A stretch of 43,040 nucleotides of DNA, taken from positions 1 through 43,040 of the forward strand of contig JAEUSW010000196.1 of NCBI GenBank assembly GCA_016788285.1, in the 5' to 3' direction. Source of the DNA: Flavobacteriales bacterium (GTDB lineage Bacteria > Bacteroidota > Bacteroidia > Flavobacteriales_F > PHOS-HE28). Below, piece after piece: positions 7,649 through 16,878 of this stretch (positions within the stretch are counted from its first letter, which is position 1; every line of letters starts with the position of its first letter). The notes beneath the pieces were generated by a model that saw only the letters and a list, made by a program, of their open reading frames with translations, did no database searches and was not told where the DNA came from. A program made the position numbers and the translations under genes.

Positions 7649-9592
7649 ATGCGCAACCTCCTTCCGGCAGGCCTTTTCCTGGGCGTGCTGCTGGCCGCCT
7701 GTGGCGATGCCCAGCCGCCTTCCACCTCGACCGCTGCCGTGCAACCGCCCCCGGTGATCGACATGAAGCTGTTCTTCAAGAACCCCGAGAAGGCCGGCTT
7801 CCAGATCAGCCCGGACGGCAACCACTTCAGCTTCCGCGCCCCGTGGAAGAACCGCATGAACCTCTTCGTGCAACGCATCGGCGACAGCGTGGCCACGCAG
7901 GTGACCCGCGATACGGTGCGCGACATCGGCGGCTACTTCTGGAAGGGCGACCGCCTGGTGTACAGCCGCGACGTGAACGGCGATGAGAACTTCATCGTGT
8001 TCAGCGCCAGCATCGACGGCACCGACGCCAAGGCCCTGACCCCCGAGAAGGGCGTGCGGGCCGGCACCCTCGACCGCCTGCACAACGTGCCCGGCATGGA
8101 GACCAAGGTGATGCTGCAGATGAACCAGCGCAACCCGCAGGTCTTCGACCCCTACCTGTGCGACATCGCCACCGGGGAGCTCAAGCCGCTGTACGACAAC
8201 AGCAAGGAGAACTTCGAGGGCTGGATCACCGACCACAACGGGGTGATCCGCATGGCCACCAAGACCGACGGCACCGACCAGGTGGTGTACTACCGGGCCA
8301 CCGACAAGGAGCCCTTCACCGAGTACATGCGCACGGGCTTCAAGGACAGCTGGAACCCGCTCTTCTTCACCTTCGACAACGCCAACCTGTACGTGAGCCA
8401 CAACCTCAACGGCCGCGACAAGACCGCCGTGGTGGAGTGGGACCTGGCCAACAAGAAGGAGACGCGCCTCATCCACGAGGAGAAGGACTACGACGTGTCG
8501 AGCCTGAGCTACAGCGACAAGCGGAAGGTGCTGACCATGGTGACCTGGACCGGGTGGAAGGAGGAGCGCCGCATCCTCGATCCGCAGACCCAGGCGCTGT
8601 ACGACAAGCTGGCCCCCAAGTTCGAGGGCTACGACCACTGGATCTATGGTGAGAACGACGACGAGACCAAGTTCATGGTGTGGGCCGGCAGCGATCGCCA
8701 GCCGGGCCGCTACTACTTCTATGACGCCACGGCGGACAAGCTGGAGCTGATGGCCGAGCAGCGTCCCTGGATCGATGAGGACCAGATGGCCGAGATGAAG
8801 CCCATCAGCTACACCACCCGCGACGGCCTCACCGTGCACGGCTACCTCACCCTGCCCGTGGGGCGCGAGGCGAAGGGCCTGCCCGTGGTGATCAACCCGC
8901 ACGGCGGCCCCTGGGCCCGGGATGAGTGGGGCTTCAACCCCGAGGTGCAGATGCTGGCCAACCGCGGCTACGCCGTGCTGCAGATGAACTTCCGCGGAAG
9001 CACCGGCTATGGCCGCGCCTTCTGGGAGAAGAGCTTCAAGCAGTGGGGCAAGACCATGCAGAACGACATCACCGACGGGGTGGAATGGCTCAAGGACCAG
9101 GGCATCGCCGACAGCACCCGCATCGCCATCTATGGCGGCAGCTACGGCGGCTACGCCACCCTGGCCGGCATCACCTACACCCCCGACCTGTACGCCTGCG
9201 CGGTGGACTATGTGGGGGTGAGCAACATGTTCACCTTCATGAACACCGTGCCGCCGTATTGGGAGCCCTTCAAGAAGATGATGTACGAGATGGTGGGCGA
9301 TCCCCAGGCGGACAGCCTGCTGCTGCGGGACGCCAGCCCGGTGTTCTTCGTGGACCGCATCAAGTGCCCGCTCTTCATCGCCCAGGGTGCCACGGACCCG
9401 CGCGTGAACAAGGCCGAGAGCGACCAGGTGGTGGAAGCCTTGAAGGCCCGCGGCGTGGAGGTGCAGTACATGGTGAAGGACAACGAGGGCCACGGTTTCC
9501 GCAACGAGGAGAACCGCTTCGAGTTCTACGGCGCCATGGAGAAGTTCCTGGAGCAGCACATCGGCACCAAGCCCGCGCCCGTGAAGGGCTGA
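7649..9592 (+). CDS. S9 family peptidase (prolyl oligopeptidase/DPP-type), lipoprotein
   Basis: 647 aa. The start at 7649 gives a lipoprotein signal ([20 protein letters not shown]; lipobox LLAAC, Cys18), so the enzyme is probably anchored in the cell envelope; the frame is open far upstream but that part overlaps the glycosyltransferase gene. Residues about 40-370 form a beta-propeller domain, followed by an alpha/beta-hydrolase domain. The catalytic triad is visible: Ser498 in YGGSYGGYA, Asp583 in GATDPRVN and His615 in [12 protein letters not shown]. The oxyanion-type [12 protein letters not shown] is also present. S9 enzymes cleave after proline or in short peptides; exact specificity is unknown. 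It is followed by a strong intrinsic terminator. Confidence 0.95.
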   Translation: MRNLLPAGLFLGVLLAACGDAQPPSTSTAAVQPPPVIDMKLFFKNPEKAGFQISPDGNHFSFRAPWKNRMNLFVQRIGDSVATQVTRDTVRDIGGYFWKGDRLVYSRDVNGDENFIVFSASIDGTDAKALTPEKGVRAGTLDRLHNVPGMETKVMLQMNQRNPQVFDPYLCDIATGELKPLYDNSKENFEGWITDHNGVIRMATKTDGTDQVVYYRATDKEPFTEYMRTGFKDSWNPLFFTFDNANLYVSHNLNGRDKTAVVEWDLANKKETRLIHEEKDYDVSSLSYSDKRKVLTMVTWTGWKEERRILDPQTQALYDKLAPKFEGYDHWIYGENDDETKFMVWAGSDRQPGRYYFYDATADKLELMAEQRPWIDEDQMAEMKPISYTTRDGLTVHGYLTLPVGREAKGLPVVINPHGGPWARDEWGFNPEVQMLANRGYAVLQMNFRGSTGYGRAFWEKSFKQWGKTMQNDITDGVEWLKDQGIADSTRIAIYGGSYGGYATLAGITYTPDLYACAVDYVGVSNMFTFMNTVPPYWEPFKKMMYEMVGDPQADSLLLRDASPVFFVDRIKCPLFIAQGATDPRVNKAESDQVVEALKARGVEVQYMVKDNEGHGFRNEENRFEFYGAMEKFLEQHIGTKPAPVKG

Positions 9593-9610
9593 GGCGAACG
9601 AGTTGAACGG

Positions 9611-9656
9611 GCCGCCCCGACCTCCCATCCGTGGGAGGTCGGGGCGGCTTTTTTTT
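9611..9656 (+). terminator. Intrinsic terminator after the S9 peptidase gene
   Basis: A perfect 17-bp GC-rich stem (9611-9627 with 9632-9648), 4-nt loop TCCG and eight consecutive T residues, 19 nt after the stop codon. This is the strongest terminator in the window. Confidence 0.95.
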
Positions 9657-9690
9657 CGGTTCCGGGCGTCGTGTTACCCCCAGGTCACGT

Positions 9691-9709
9691 CATGCCTCGT
9701 GGAGGCATG
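9691..9709. repeat. Small inverted repeat in the 9.6-9.8 kb intergenic region
   Basis: CATGCCTC, loop GTG, GAGGCATG. The 210-bp gap otherwise holds the terminator upstream and a possible -7 element (TAACTTGG, 9776-9783) before the CotH gene. Confidence 0.35.
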
Positions 9710-9802
9710 CGGCAGCCCTCCCCGAATGCCCCGAACCATGTGCCGCTCAGGATGTTCCCCTACGTAACGTTCGCTTAACTTGGTCGTCCCTGACCCAACC
9801 CC

Positions 9803-12562
9803 ATGGCCCTGAAGCCGTCCCGTCCGCTCGTTGTCGCCCTGCTGTGCACCGTTCCGTTCCTCGGCAAGGCCCAGGTGGTGCTCAATGAGGTGAGCGCCAG
9901 CAACCTGTCCACCTTCGCCGACAACAACGGCGAGTTCGAGGATTGGGTGGAGCTGTACAACACCACCGGCGCTCCGGTGGACATCAGCGGCTGGCACCTC
10001 AGCGACAACCCCAACAACCCCACGAAGTGGGCCTTCCCGGTGGGTACGCAGGTGCCGGCCAATGGCCGGTTGATGGTGTTCTGCTCGAGCCGGGACATGT
10101 TCACGCTGCCGTTGATCTTCCACACCAACTTCAAGCTCAGCCAGGGCACCAACGAGTGGATCCTGCTGGCCGATCCCGGCGGCAACGTCATGGACGATTT
10201 CCAGCTGTCGGCCCGCACCAAGGAGAACCACAGCCGCGGCCGCACCACCGATGGCGCCGCCACCTGGTCCCTCTTCCAGACCCCCACGCCCAACGCGGTC
10301 AACGCCGGAGCTTCCGCCGACTACGAGCCCAAGCCCCAGTTCAGCCTGCCCGCCGGAGTGTACGCCGGCGCGCAGAGCGTGGCGCTGAGCTCGCCTTCCG
10401 GGGCCACCATCCGCTACACGCTGGACGGCACCACCCCCACGGCCACCAGCACGCCCTATGCGGCCCCGATCAACATCGCCGCCACCACCGTGGTGCGCGC
10501 GGCCTGCTTCAGCGCCACCCCGGGCGTGCCGCCCAGCTTCATCGAGACCAACACCTACTTCATCGGCGTCACCCACACCGTCCCCATCCTGAGCGTGGCG
10601 GGGGATGAGGTGGACGACCTGCTGCTGGGCAACGGTGGTCTGGAGCCCGTCTCCTCCCTGGAGTACTTCGGCGCCAACGGGGTGCTGCGCGATGAGGCCG
10701 TAGGCACCTGCGACGAGCATGGCCAGGACAGCTGGGCCTACGACCAGCGAGGCTTCGATTGGGTGACGCGCGACCAGTACGGTTACAACGACGCCATCCA
10801 CTACCCGATCTTCCGCACCAAGGACCGCGATGAGTACCAGCGCCTGATCGTGAAGGCGGCCGCCGGGGACAACTTCCAGTTCGGGCCCGGCCAACCCGCC
10901 CACATCCGCGATGCGTACGTGCAGGCCCTGAGCCAGGTGGGCAACCTGCGTGTGGACGAGCGCAGCTACGAACCCTGTGTGGTGTACATCAACGGTCAGT
11001 ACTGGGGGGTGTACGACCTCCGCGAGAAGGTCGACGATTCGGACTTCACGCGGTACTACTACGACCAGGGCGAGTACGACATCCAGTTCATCAAGACCTG
11101 GGGCGGCACCTGGAGCGAATACGGCGGGGCCCAGGCCCAGGCCGATTGGGATGCCATGCGCACCTTCATCGCCACCAACAACATGGGCGACCCCACGGCC
11201 TTCGCCTATGTGGACAGCCTCTTCAATTGGAAGAGCCTGGTGGACTACTTCTGCTTGAACAGCTACACGGTGTGCGCCGACTGGCTGAACTGGAACACCG
11301 GCTGGTGGCGCGGACTGAACCCCAACGGCGACCACAAGAAGTGGGGCTACATCCTGTGGGACATGGACGCCACCTTCGGCCACTACGCCAACTTCACAGG
11401 CATCCCGGACCAAAGCCCGAACGCCGATCCGTGCACGGTGGAGGACCTGCCCGATCCCGGTGGACAGGGACACACGGAGATCATCGAGAAGCTGATCCAG
11501 GAGAACCCCATGGTGCACGACTACTACGTGAACCGCTACATCGACCTGGGCAACACGCTTTTCAGCTGCGACTTCATGATCCCCTTCCTGGACAGCCTGG
11601 TGGGCGCGATCGCCCCCGAGATGCCCGGGCAGATCGCCCGCTGGGGCGGTAGCCTGGCCGACTGGCAGAACAACGTGCAGGTGCTTCGGGACTACATCGA
11701 AACGCGCTGTGTCACCATCCAGGACGGCCTGGTCGACTGCTACGACCTCAGCGGTCCGTTCGACGTGCAGTTCGATGTGGACCCGCCGCTGAGCGGCAGC
11801 ATCCAGGTCAACTCGCAGGTGCTGCCCACGTATCCCTTCACGGGCACCTATTACGGTGGCATCACCACCACTCTGGCCCCGATCCCCGAGCCGGGCTGGG
11901 CCTTCAGCCACTGGACGATCCAGAACGACACCATCTGGCCCAGCCTCACCGACAGCCTGGTGACCCTCACCACCGACACCACGGACCGCATCGTGGCCCA
12001 TTTCATCCCGCCCATCGCCTACAGCGTGATGCTGGACGTGGAGCCGCGCAACAGCGCCCGCATCGAGTTCGACGGTGTGGTGTACGATGCCTTCCCCACC
12101 GTGGTGCAGGTGCCCGAGGGCGTGGCCAAGCCCATCAAGGTGCTGCCGGCGCTCTACTACGACTTCCTGAACTGGAGCATCAAGAACAACTATCCCAGCC
12201 CGGCGGACACCACCCTGCCGGAATTGAGCATCACCTTCTTCAGCCCGGACACCGTGGTGGCGCACCTGCAGCCGCAGGACTACGCCTACTGGATCCCCAA
12301 CTCGTTCACGCCGAACAACGACGGCATCAACGACGTGTGGCAGCCGTGGGGCAACGTGATCGACCTGGAGTCCTTCGACCTGAAGATCTTCGACCGCTGG
12401 GGCCAGCTCATGTTCCAGAGCAACGACCCCAACCTGCCGTGGGACGGCTCCGGTAGCGGTGGCCAGATCGGAGTGGGGGTGTACGCCTACCGTGCGTTCG
12501 TGATCGAGGGCATCACCAAGGAACGCCACGAGCTCTTCGGGCACGTGACCGTGGTGCGCTGA
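9803..12562 (+). CDS. CotH kinase family surface protein with LTD and gliding-type C-terminus
   Basis: 919 aa. Order of parts: signal peptide (to about residue 23, LGKAQ); lamin-tail domain (about 24-160: VLNEVSASNLSTF, DWVELYNTTGAPVDISGWHL); chitobiase-type beta-sandwich (about 175-255: GATIRYTLDGTTPT); CotH domain (about 275-640: YINGQYWGVYDLREKVD, GYILWDMDATFGHY); beta-rich repeats (about 650-825: GWAFSHWTIQNDTIWPSL); and a C-terminal T9SS type B/gliding-associated domain (IPNSFTPNNDGINDVWQPWG, LKIFDRWGQLMF). CotH proteins are atypical kinases; in CotH of Bacillus spores the metal-binding acidic residues are essential, and the WDMD motif here is consistent with activity. It is probably displayed on the cell surface by T9SS; the substrate is unknown. 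Confidence 0.93.
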   Translation: MALKPSRPLVVALLCTVPFLGKAQVVLNEVSASNLSTFADNNGEFEDWVELYNTTGAPVDISGWHLSDNPNNPTKWAFPVGTQVPANGRLMVFCSSRDMFTLPLIFHTNFKLSQGTNEWILLADPGGNVMDDFQLSARTKENHSRGRTTDGAATWSLFQTPTPNAVNAGASADYEPKPQFSLPAGVYAGAQSVALSSPSGATIRYTLDGTTPTATSTPYAAPINIAATTVVRAACFSATPGVPPSFIETNTYFIGVTHTVPILSVAGDEVDDLLLGNGGLEPVSSLEYFGANGVLRDEAVGTCDEHGQDSWAYDQRGFDWVTRDQYGYNDAIHYPIFRTKDRDEYQRLIVKAAAGDNFQFGPGQPAHIRDAYVQALSQVGNLRVDERSYEPCVVYINGQYWGVYDLREKVDDSDFTRYYYDQGEYDIQFIKTWGGTWSEYGGAQAQADWDAMRTFIATNNMGDPTAFAYVDSLFNWKSLVDYFCLNSYTVCADWLNWNTGWWRGLNPNGDHKKWGYILWDMDATFGHYANFTGIPDQSPNADPCTVEDLPDPGGQGHTEIIEKLIQENPMVHDYYVNRYIDLGNTLFSCDFMIPFLDSLVGAIAPEMPGQIARWGGSLADWQNNVQVLRDYIETRCVTIQDGLVDCYDLSGPFDVQFDVDPPLSGSIQVNSQVLPTYPFTGTYYGGITTTLAPIPEPGWAFSHWTIQNDTIWPSLTDSLVTLTTDTTDRIVAHFIPPIAYSVMLDVEPRNSARIEFDGVVYDAFPTVVQVPEGVAKPIKVLPALYYDFLNWSIKNNYPSPADTTLPELSITFFSPDTVVAHLQPQDYAYWIPNSFTPNNDGINDVWQPWGNVIDLESFDLKIFDRWGQLMFQSNDPNLPWDGSGSGGQIGVGVYAYRAFVIEGITKERHELFGHVTVVR

Positions 12563-12580
12563 CCCCCTTCGCCTGCATCG

Positions 12581-12614
12581 CGAAGCCCTCCGACCTGGAG
12601 GGCTTCGCCTTTTT
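12581..12614 (+). terminator. Intrinsic terminator after the CotH gene
   Basis: An 11-bp stem (CGAAGCCCTCC with GGAGGGCTTCG), 5-nt loop, then CCTTTTT. Confidence 0.85.
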
Positions 12615-12701
12615 GTCACGGAATGTTCAGCTTATTCTCCTCAAGCCTGAACAAAACGATCACCTTCGTGTTTCCTTGGCCGTACGACCAAACCCATCGT
12701 C

Positions 12702-15700
12702 ATGCTCACCAGAACAACCCTGATCGGAGCCGCCCTTGCGGCCGGGATCCCCGCAACGGCGCAGACCGCCCGCTTGCAGGTGATCCACAACTGTGCGGAC
12801 GCCGCGGCGTCCGTCGTGGACGTGTATGTGAACGGCAGCGTCCTCATCAACGACTTCGAGTTCCGCACCGCGTGGGGCTACAACGACGTGCCCGCGGGGG
12901 TCAACCTCCAGGTGGGCATCGCCCCGGGCGGCAGCACCAGCGCAGCGGACACCATCCCGGGCCTGGGTGCCACCTACAACCTGCCCGATGGCGGCACCTT
13001 CGTGCTGGTGGCCAACGGCATCGTGAGCGGTTCGGGCTACACCCCGGCTCCGGCGTTCCAGCTCTATGCCAACGCCGGTGAGGAGAGCACCACGGCCGGC
13101 AACACCGGTGTGCTGGTGTTCCACGGCGCCACGGACGCTCCCGCGGTGGACGTCTTCGAGAGCGCCGTGCTCGGCGTCAACGCCGTGAGCGACCTGTCCT
13201 ACGGCGAGTTCGCAGGCTACCTGAACCTGCCCACCGATGACTACGTGCTGGAGGTGCGTGCCGCCGGTGACCCCAACACCCTGGTGGCCTACAGCGCTCC
13301 GCTGCAGACCCTGGGGCTCGACGGGCTCAGCCTGGCCGTGGTGGCCAGCGGGTTCCTCGATCCGGCCCAGAACAGCAATGGTCCGGCCTTCGGCCTGTTC
13401 GCTGCCCCGCCCTTCACCGGGCCTCTCGTGGAGCTCCCGGTGTACACCGCGCCCGCTGCGCGCCTGCAGGTGATCCACAACAGCGCTGATGCGGCCGCCG
13501 CCGAGGTGGACGTGTACGTGAACGGCGCGTTGCTCATCGACGACTTCACCTTCCGCACGGCCTGGGGGTACAACAGCGTGCCCGCCGGCGTGGACCTTCA
13601 GATCGGCATCGCCCCGGGCACCAGCACCAGCGCGGCGGACACCATCCCCGGCCTCGGTGCCACCTACAACCTGCCTGATGGCGGCACCTTCATCCTGGTG
13701 GCCAACGGCATCGTGAGCGGTTCGGGGTACAACCCGGCGCCCGCCTTCCAGCTCTACGCCAATGCCGGCGCGGAGACCAGCACCCCGGGTTCGGCGAACG
13801 TGCTCGTGTTCCATGGTGCCACCGACGCTCCTGCGGTGGACGTGTTCGAGAGCGCCGTGCTCGGCGCCAACGCCGTGAGCAACCTGGCCTATGGCCAGTT
13901 CGCCGGTTACCTCAACCTGCCCACGGACGATTACGTGCTGGAGGTGCGCGCTGCCGGCGACCCCAACACGCTGGTGGCCTACAGCGCCCCGCTGCAGACC
14001 CTTGGTCTCGACGGTCTCGGCCTGGCCGTGGTGGCCAGCGGGTTCCTGGACCCTGCGCAGAACAGCAACGGCCCTGGCTTCGGCCTCTGGGCGGCGCTGC
14101 CCGCCGGCGGTGCCCTGGTGGAACTGCCCGTCTTCACCGCCCCGACCGCACGTCTTCAGGTGATCCACAACAGCGCTGACGCCGCCGCCGCCGAGGTGGA
14201 CGTGTATGTGAACGGCGCCCTGCTCATCGATGACTTCGGCTTCCGCACCGCGTGGGGCTTCGAGGATGTGCCCGCCGGCGTGGCCCTGCAAGTGGGGGTC
14301 GCCCTCGGCACCAGCACCAGCGCGGCCGACACCATCCCCGGGCTCGGTGCCACCTTCGTGCTGACCGAGGACGAGCGCTATGTGCTGATCGCCAACGGCA
14401 TCGTCAGCGGCTCGGGCTACAACCCTTCGCCGGCCTTCTCGCTCAACGCGTTCGCCCCGGCCCGTGAGGCCGCCGCCACGGCCGGCAACACCGACATCCT
14501 GGTCTTCCACGGAAGCACCGATGCGCCGGTGGTCGACGTGTATGAGAGCGCCGTGCTCGAGACCACGGCCGTCGAGGACCTCGCCTACGGTTCCTTCGCC
14601 GGTTACCTGGCCCTGCCCACCGCCAACTACACCATCCAGGTGCGCACCGCGGACAACAGCGCCATCGCGGCCGCCTTCAGCGCCCCGCTTCAGACCCTCT
14701 CCCTGCAGAACCTGGCCCTCACCGTGGTGGCCAGCGGCTTCCTCGACCCCGCGCAGAACAGCAACGGCCCGGCCTTCGGTCTGTGGGTGGCCCTGCCCAC
14801 CGGTGGTGCACTGGTGCAGCTGCCCGCGGCCCCCATCCCGACCGCGCGCGTGCAGGTGATCCACAACAGCGCCGACGCCGCCGCCGCCACCGTGGACGTG
14901 TGGTTGAACAACGCGCCTCTGCTGGACGACTTCGATTTCCGCACCGCCAGCCCCTTCGTGGACCTGCAGGCCGGCGTGGACCTGAACGTCGGCATCGCCC
15001 CGGCCAACAGCAATGACCCGAGCGACGCCCTCGCCAACTTCGGCTACACCCTGGAGGAAGGCGCGACCTACATCCTCGTGGCCAACGGCATCATCAGCAC
15101 CACGGGCTACACCCCCGCTACGCCGTTCGACATCTACGTGTATACGCCGGGCCGCGAAACGGCCACGTCGGGCGCCGGCAACACCGACATCCTGGTGTTC
15201 CATGGCAGCACGGACGCGCCCACGGTGGACGTGAACGAGACCGCCGTGCTCGGCGGGGCCACGCTCGTCAACGGCCTGTCCTATGGCGAGTTCAGCAACT
15301 ACCTGGAGCCGCCGACCAACGACTACGTGCTGGAGATCACCGCAGGCGGCACGCCGGTGGTGAGCTACCAGGCCCCGTTGGCCAGCCTCGGCCTGCAGGG
15401 TGATGCGATCACCGTGCTGGCCAGCGGCTTCCTCAATCCCGCGCAGAACAGCAACGGACCCGCCTTCGGGCTGTGGGTGGCCGACCAGGATGGTGGCCCG
15501 CTCGCCGAGCTGCCCATCTTCACGGGCGTCAACGAGAACGCGGGTGTACTGGCCGGCACCATGCTGTGGCCGAACCCCGCCAACGACCAGCTGAACATCC
15601 AGGTGCCCGCCTTGGGCGACCGCAGCCTGGAGGCCGACCTGCTGGATGCCAGCGGCCGCATCGTGCGTGCCCTGGGCAACAGTGCCCTGGTGCGCGCCAA

Positions 15701-15806
15701 CGATCGCGTGACGCTCGCCACCGGCGACCTTGCTGCCGGCACCTACGTGCTTCGTCTGCGCAGCCAGGACAACAGCGTGGCCCTGCCGGTGAGCATCGCC
15801 CGCTGA
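12702..15806 (+). CDS. DUF4397 repeat protein with T9SS sorting domain
   Basis: 1034 aa. Signal peptide (MLTRTTLIGAALAAGIPATAQ), then four tandem units of about 230 residues beginning at residues 23, 253, 483 and 715. Each unit has two related halves: one starting ARLQVIHNSADAAAAEVDVY, the other NVLVFHGATDAPAVDVFES. That is the DUF4397 duplicate pattern, so there are about eight DUF4397-like modules. The last ~80 residues (LWPNPANDQLNIQVP, LDASGRIVRAL, LAAGTYVLRLRS) are a T9SS type A sorting signal. DUF4397 has no established activity; by architecture this is an extended surface or extracellular protein, perhaps adhesive. Units 1 and 2 are very similar even at DNA level, suggesting recent duplication. 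Confidence 0.93.
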   Translation: MLTRTTLIGAALAAGIPATAQTARLQVIHNCADAAASVVDVYVNGSVLINDFEFRTAWGYNDVPAGVNLQVGIAPGGSTSAADTIPGLGATYNLPDGGTFVLVANGIVSGSGYTPAPAFQLYANAGEESTTAGNTGVLVFHGATDAPAVDVFESAVLGVNAVSDLSYGEFAGYLNLPTDDYVLEVRAAGDPNTLVAYSAPLQTLGLDGLSLAVVASGFLDPAQNSNGPAFGLFAAPPFTGPLVELPVYTAPAARLQVIHNSADAAAAEVDVYVNGALLIDDFTFRTAWGYNSVPAGVDLQIGIAPGTSTSAADTIPGLGATYNLPDGGTFILVANGIVSGSGYNPAPAFQLYANAGAETSTPGSANVLVFHGATDAPAVDVFESAVLGANAVSNLAYGQFAGYLNLPTDDYVLEVRAAGDPNTLVAYSAPLQTLGLDGLGLAVVASGFLDPAQNSNGPGFGLWAALPAGGALVELPVFTAPTARLQVIHNSADAAAAEVDVYVNGALLIDDFGFRTAWGFEDVPAGVALQVGVALGTSTSAADTIPGLGATFVLTEDERYVLIANGIVSGSGYNPSPAFSLNAFAPAREAAATAGNTDILVFHGSTDAPVVDVYESAVLETTAVEDLAYGSFAGYLALPTANYTIQVRTADNSAIAAAFSAPLQTLSLQNLALTVVASGFLDPAQNSNGPAFGLWVALPTGGALVQLPAAPIPTARVQVIHNSADAAAATVDVWLNNAPLLDDFDFRTASPFVDLQAGVDLNVGIAPANSNDPSDALANFGYTLEEGATYILVANGIISTTGYTPATPFDIYVYTPGRETATSGAGNTDILVFHGSTDAPTVDVNETAVLGGATLVNGLSYGEFSNYLEPPTNDYVLEITAGGTPVVSYQAPLASLGLQGDAITVLASGFLNPAQNSNGPAFGLWVADQDGGPLAELPIFTGVNENAGVLAGTMLWPNPANDQLNIQVPALGDRSLEADLLDASGRIVRALGNSALVRANDRVTLATGDLAAGTYVLRLRSQDNSVALPVSIAR
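12768..15530 (+). repeat. Four tandem ~690-bp coding repeats
   Basis: Unit starts are at 12768, 13458, 14148 and 14844, giving periods of 690, 690 and 696 bp. The units keep long near-identical stretches, for example around the GGGTTCCT..GCCCAGAACAGCAA segment in each. Copy number could vary by recombination. Confidence 0.9.
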
Positions 15807-15826
15807 GCCCCATCGCTCTCGAACGG

Positions 15827-15854
15827 GAAGCCCCTGCCGACCGGCAGGGGCTTC
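15827..15854 (+). terminator. Terminator-like hairpin after the DUF4397 gene
   Basis: GAAGCCCCTGCC pairs with GGCAGGGGCTTC (12 bp, loop GACC). It is followed only by TTCGTT, so the U-tract is weak. Confidence 0.7.
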
Positions 15855-15923
15855 TTCGTTCCCTGAACGAACCTCTTCGACCCGACGGTGTTGTTCAACA
15901 TCCTGCCATGCCCGCTGAACAGC

Positions 15924-15931
15924 TAGTTTCG
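15924..15931 (+). promoter_or_regulatory. Putative -7 element TAGTTTCG of the MerR gene
   Basis: It lies 9 nt before ATG 15941. This position argues for 15941 over the in-frame ATG at 15908, which would lie upstream of the element. Confidence 0.45.
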
Positions 15932-15940
15932 CCCGCGCCC

Positions 15941-16858
15941 ATGTCCGCCAGCCCCTATCAGTGGCGTTTCCAGATCCGCGACCTGGAGGAGTTCTCCGGC
16001 GTGAAGGCGCACACCATCCGCATCTGGGAGAAGCGCTACGGCCTGCTCCGTCCGGAACGCACGGACACCAACATCCGCACCTACGGCCTGGAGGAACTGA
16101 AGGCCCTGCTGAACGTCGCCTACCTCAACCAGCACGGTCAGAAGATCTCCAACATCGCCAAGCTGAGCCTCACCGAGCGGGAACAGATGGTGCGCGACCT
16201 GAGCGCCGCCCAAAAGGACCTCGACGGTGCCCTGAACACCCTGAAGATGGCCATGCTCTCGTTCGACGAGGCCCTCTTCGACGGCACCTGCGCACGCTTC
16301 CGGGCCAAGGAAGGGTTCCGGGCCCTGGTGGAGCGGCTTTTCCTTCCTCTGCTGGAGCACATCGGCATGCTGTGGCAGACCAATTCGATCTGTCCGAGCC
16401 ACGAGCATTTCGTGAGCAACCTGGTTCGGCAGAAGCTCTGTGCGGAGGTGGACGCGATCCCTCCACCCTCGATCGGCCAGGGACCGCTCACGGTGCTCTA
16501 TCTCCCGGAGAACGAGATCCACGAGCTGGGCCTGCTCTACGTGCTGTACCTGCTGCGCGCGTCCGGGAAGCCCACCGTCTACCTGGGGCAGAGCGTCCCG
16601 ATGGACGACCTGGCCCAACTGGCCGCCCTCACCGGTGGTCCGCTGCGCTACATCAGTTTCATCACCGCCTTCCCGACGGCCGAGCAGCTCCCGTTGTACG
16701 CCAAAGGGCTGACGAACCTGCTGCCGATGGACCGCACCTCCATCTGGTTCTGCGGTTCGCAGGTGGGGCGCGCGGGAGAGGTGGAATGGCCGGCCGGTGT
16801 GCATGCGTTCCGCCATGTGCGCGACCTGCTCGCCCGGTTGGACGCCCCCTCGGCCTGA
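15941..16858 (+). CDS. MerR family regulator with cobalamin-binding domain (CarH-like)
   Basis: 305 aa. An N-terminal MerR helix-turn-helix (about residues 5-75: RIRDLEEFSGVKAHTIRIWE KRYGLL, TNIRTYG) is followed by a helical-bundle cap and a B12-binding Rossmann-like domain (about 180-300). Two hallmarks of the CarH/LitR photoreceptor group are visible: W145-x9-E155-H156 (W at MLWQTNSICPSHEHF) and the E192-x-H194-x-x-G lower-ligand motif (NEIHELGLLYVLYLL). In CarH these bind adenosylcobalamin, and light breaks the repressing tetramer. Targets are usually carotenoid or photoprotection genes, none of which is next to it here. It stands alone between a T9SS cargo gene and a MORN lipoprotein gene. 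Confidence 0.9.
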   Translation: MSASPYQWRFQIRDLEEFSGVKAHTIRIWEKRYGLLRPERTDTNIRTYGLEELKALLNVAYLNQHGQKISNIAKLSLTEREQMVRDLSAAQKDLDGALNTLKMAMLSFDEALFDGTCARFRAKEGFRALVERLFLPLLEHIGMLWQTNSICPSHEHFVSNLVRQKLCAEVDAIPPPSIGQGPLTVLYLPENEIHELGLLYVLYLLRASGKPTVYLGQSVPMDDLAQLAALTGGPLRYISFITAFPTAEQLPLYAKGLTNLLPMDRTSIWFCGSQVGRAGEVEWPAGVHAFRHVRDLLARLDAPSA

Positions 16859-16866
16859 TCCCTCGC

Positions 16867-16874
16867 GACCTTTG
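16867..16874 (+). promoter_or_regulatory. Putative -7 element GACCTTTG, 4 nt before the start codon
   Basis: Only CGGG separates it from ATG 16879. Identical octamer and spacing occur at 34545-34552. Confidence 0.4.
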
Positions 16875-16878
16875 CGGG

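Noticed and set aside
7271-9628. 785-codon minus-strand ORF opposite the S9 peptidase
   Set aside because: Shadow frame with His/Val/Leu-rich low-complexity translation and no domain.
9674-15203. Two very long minus-strand ORFs opposite the CotH and DUF4397 genes
   Set aside because: The plus-strand frames carry signal peptides, recognisable domains and terminators; the minus frames do not.
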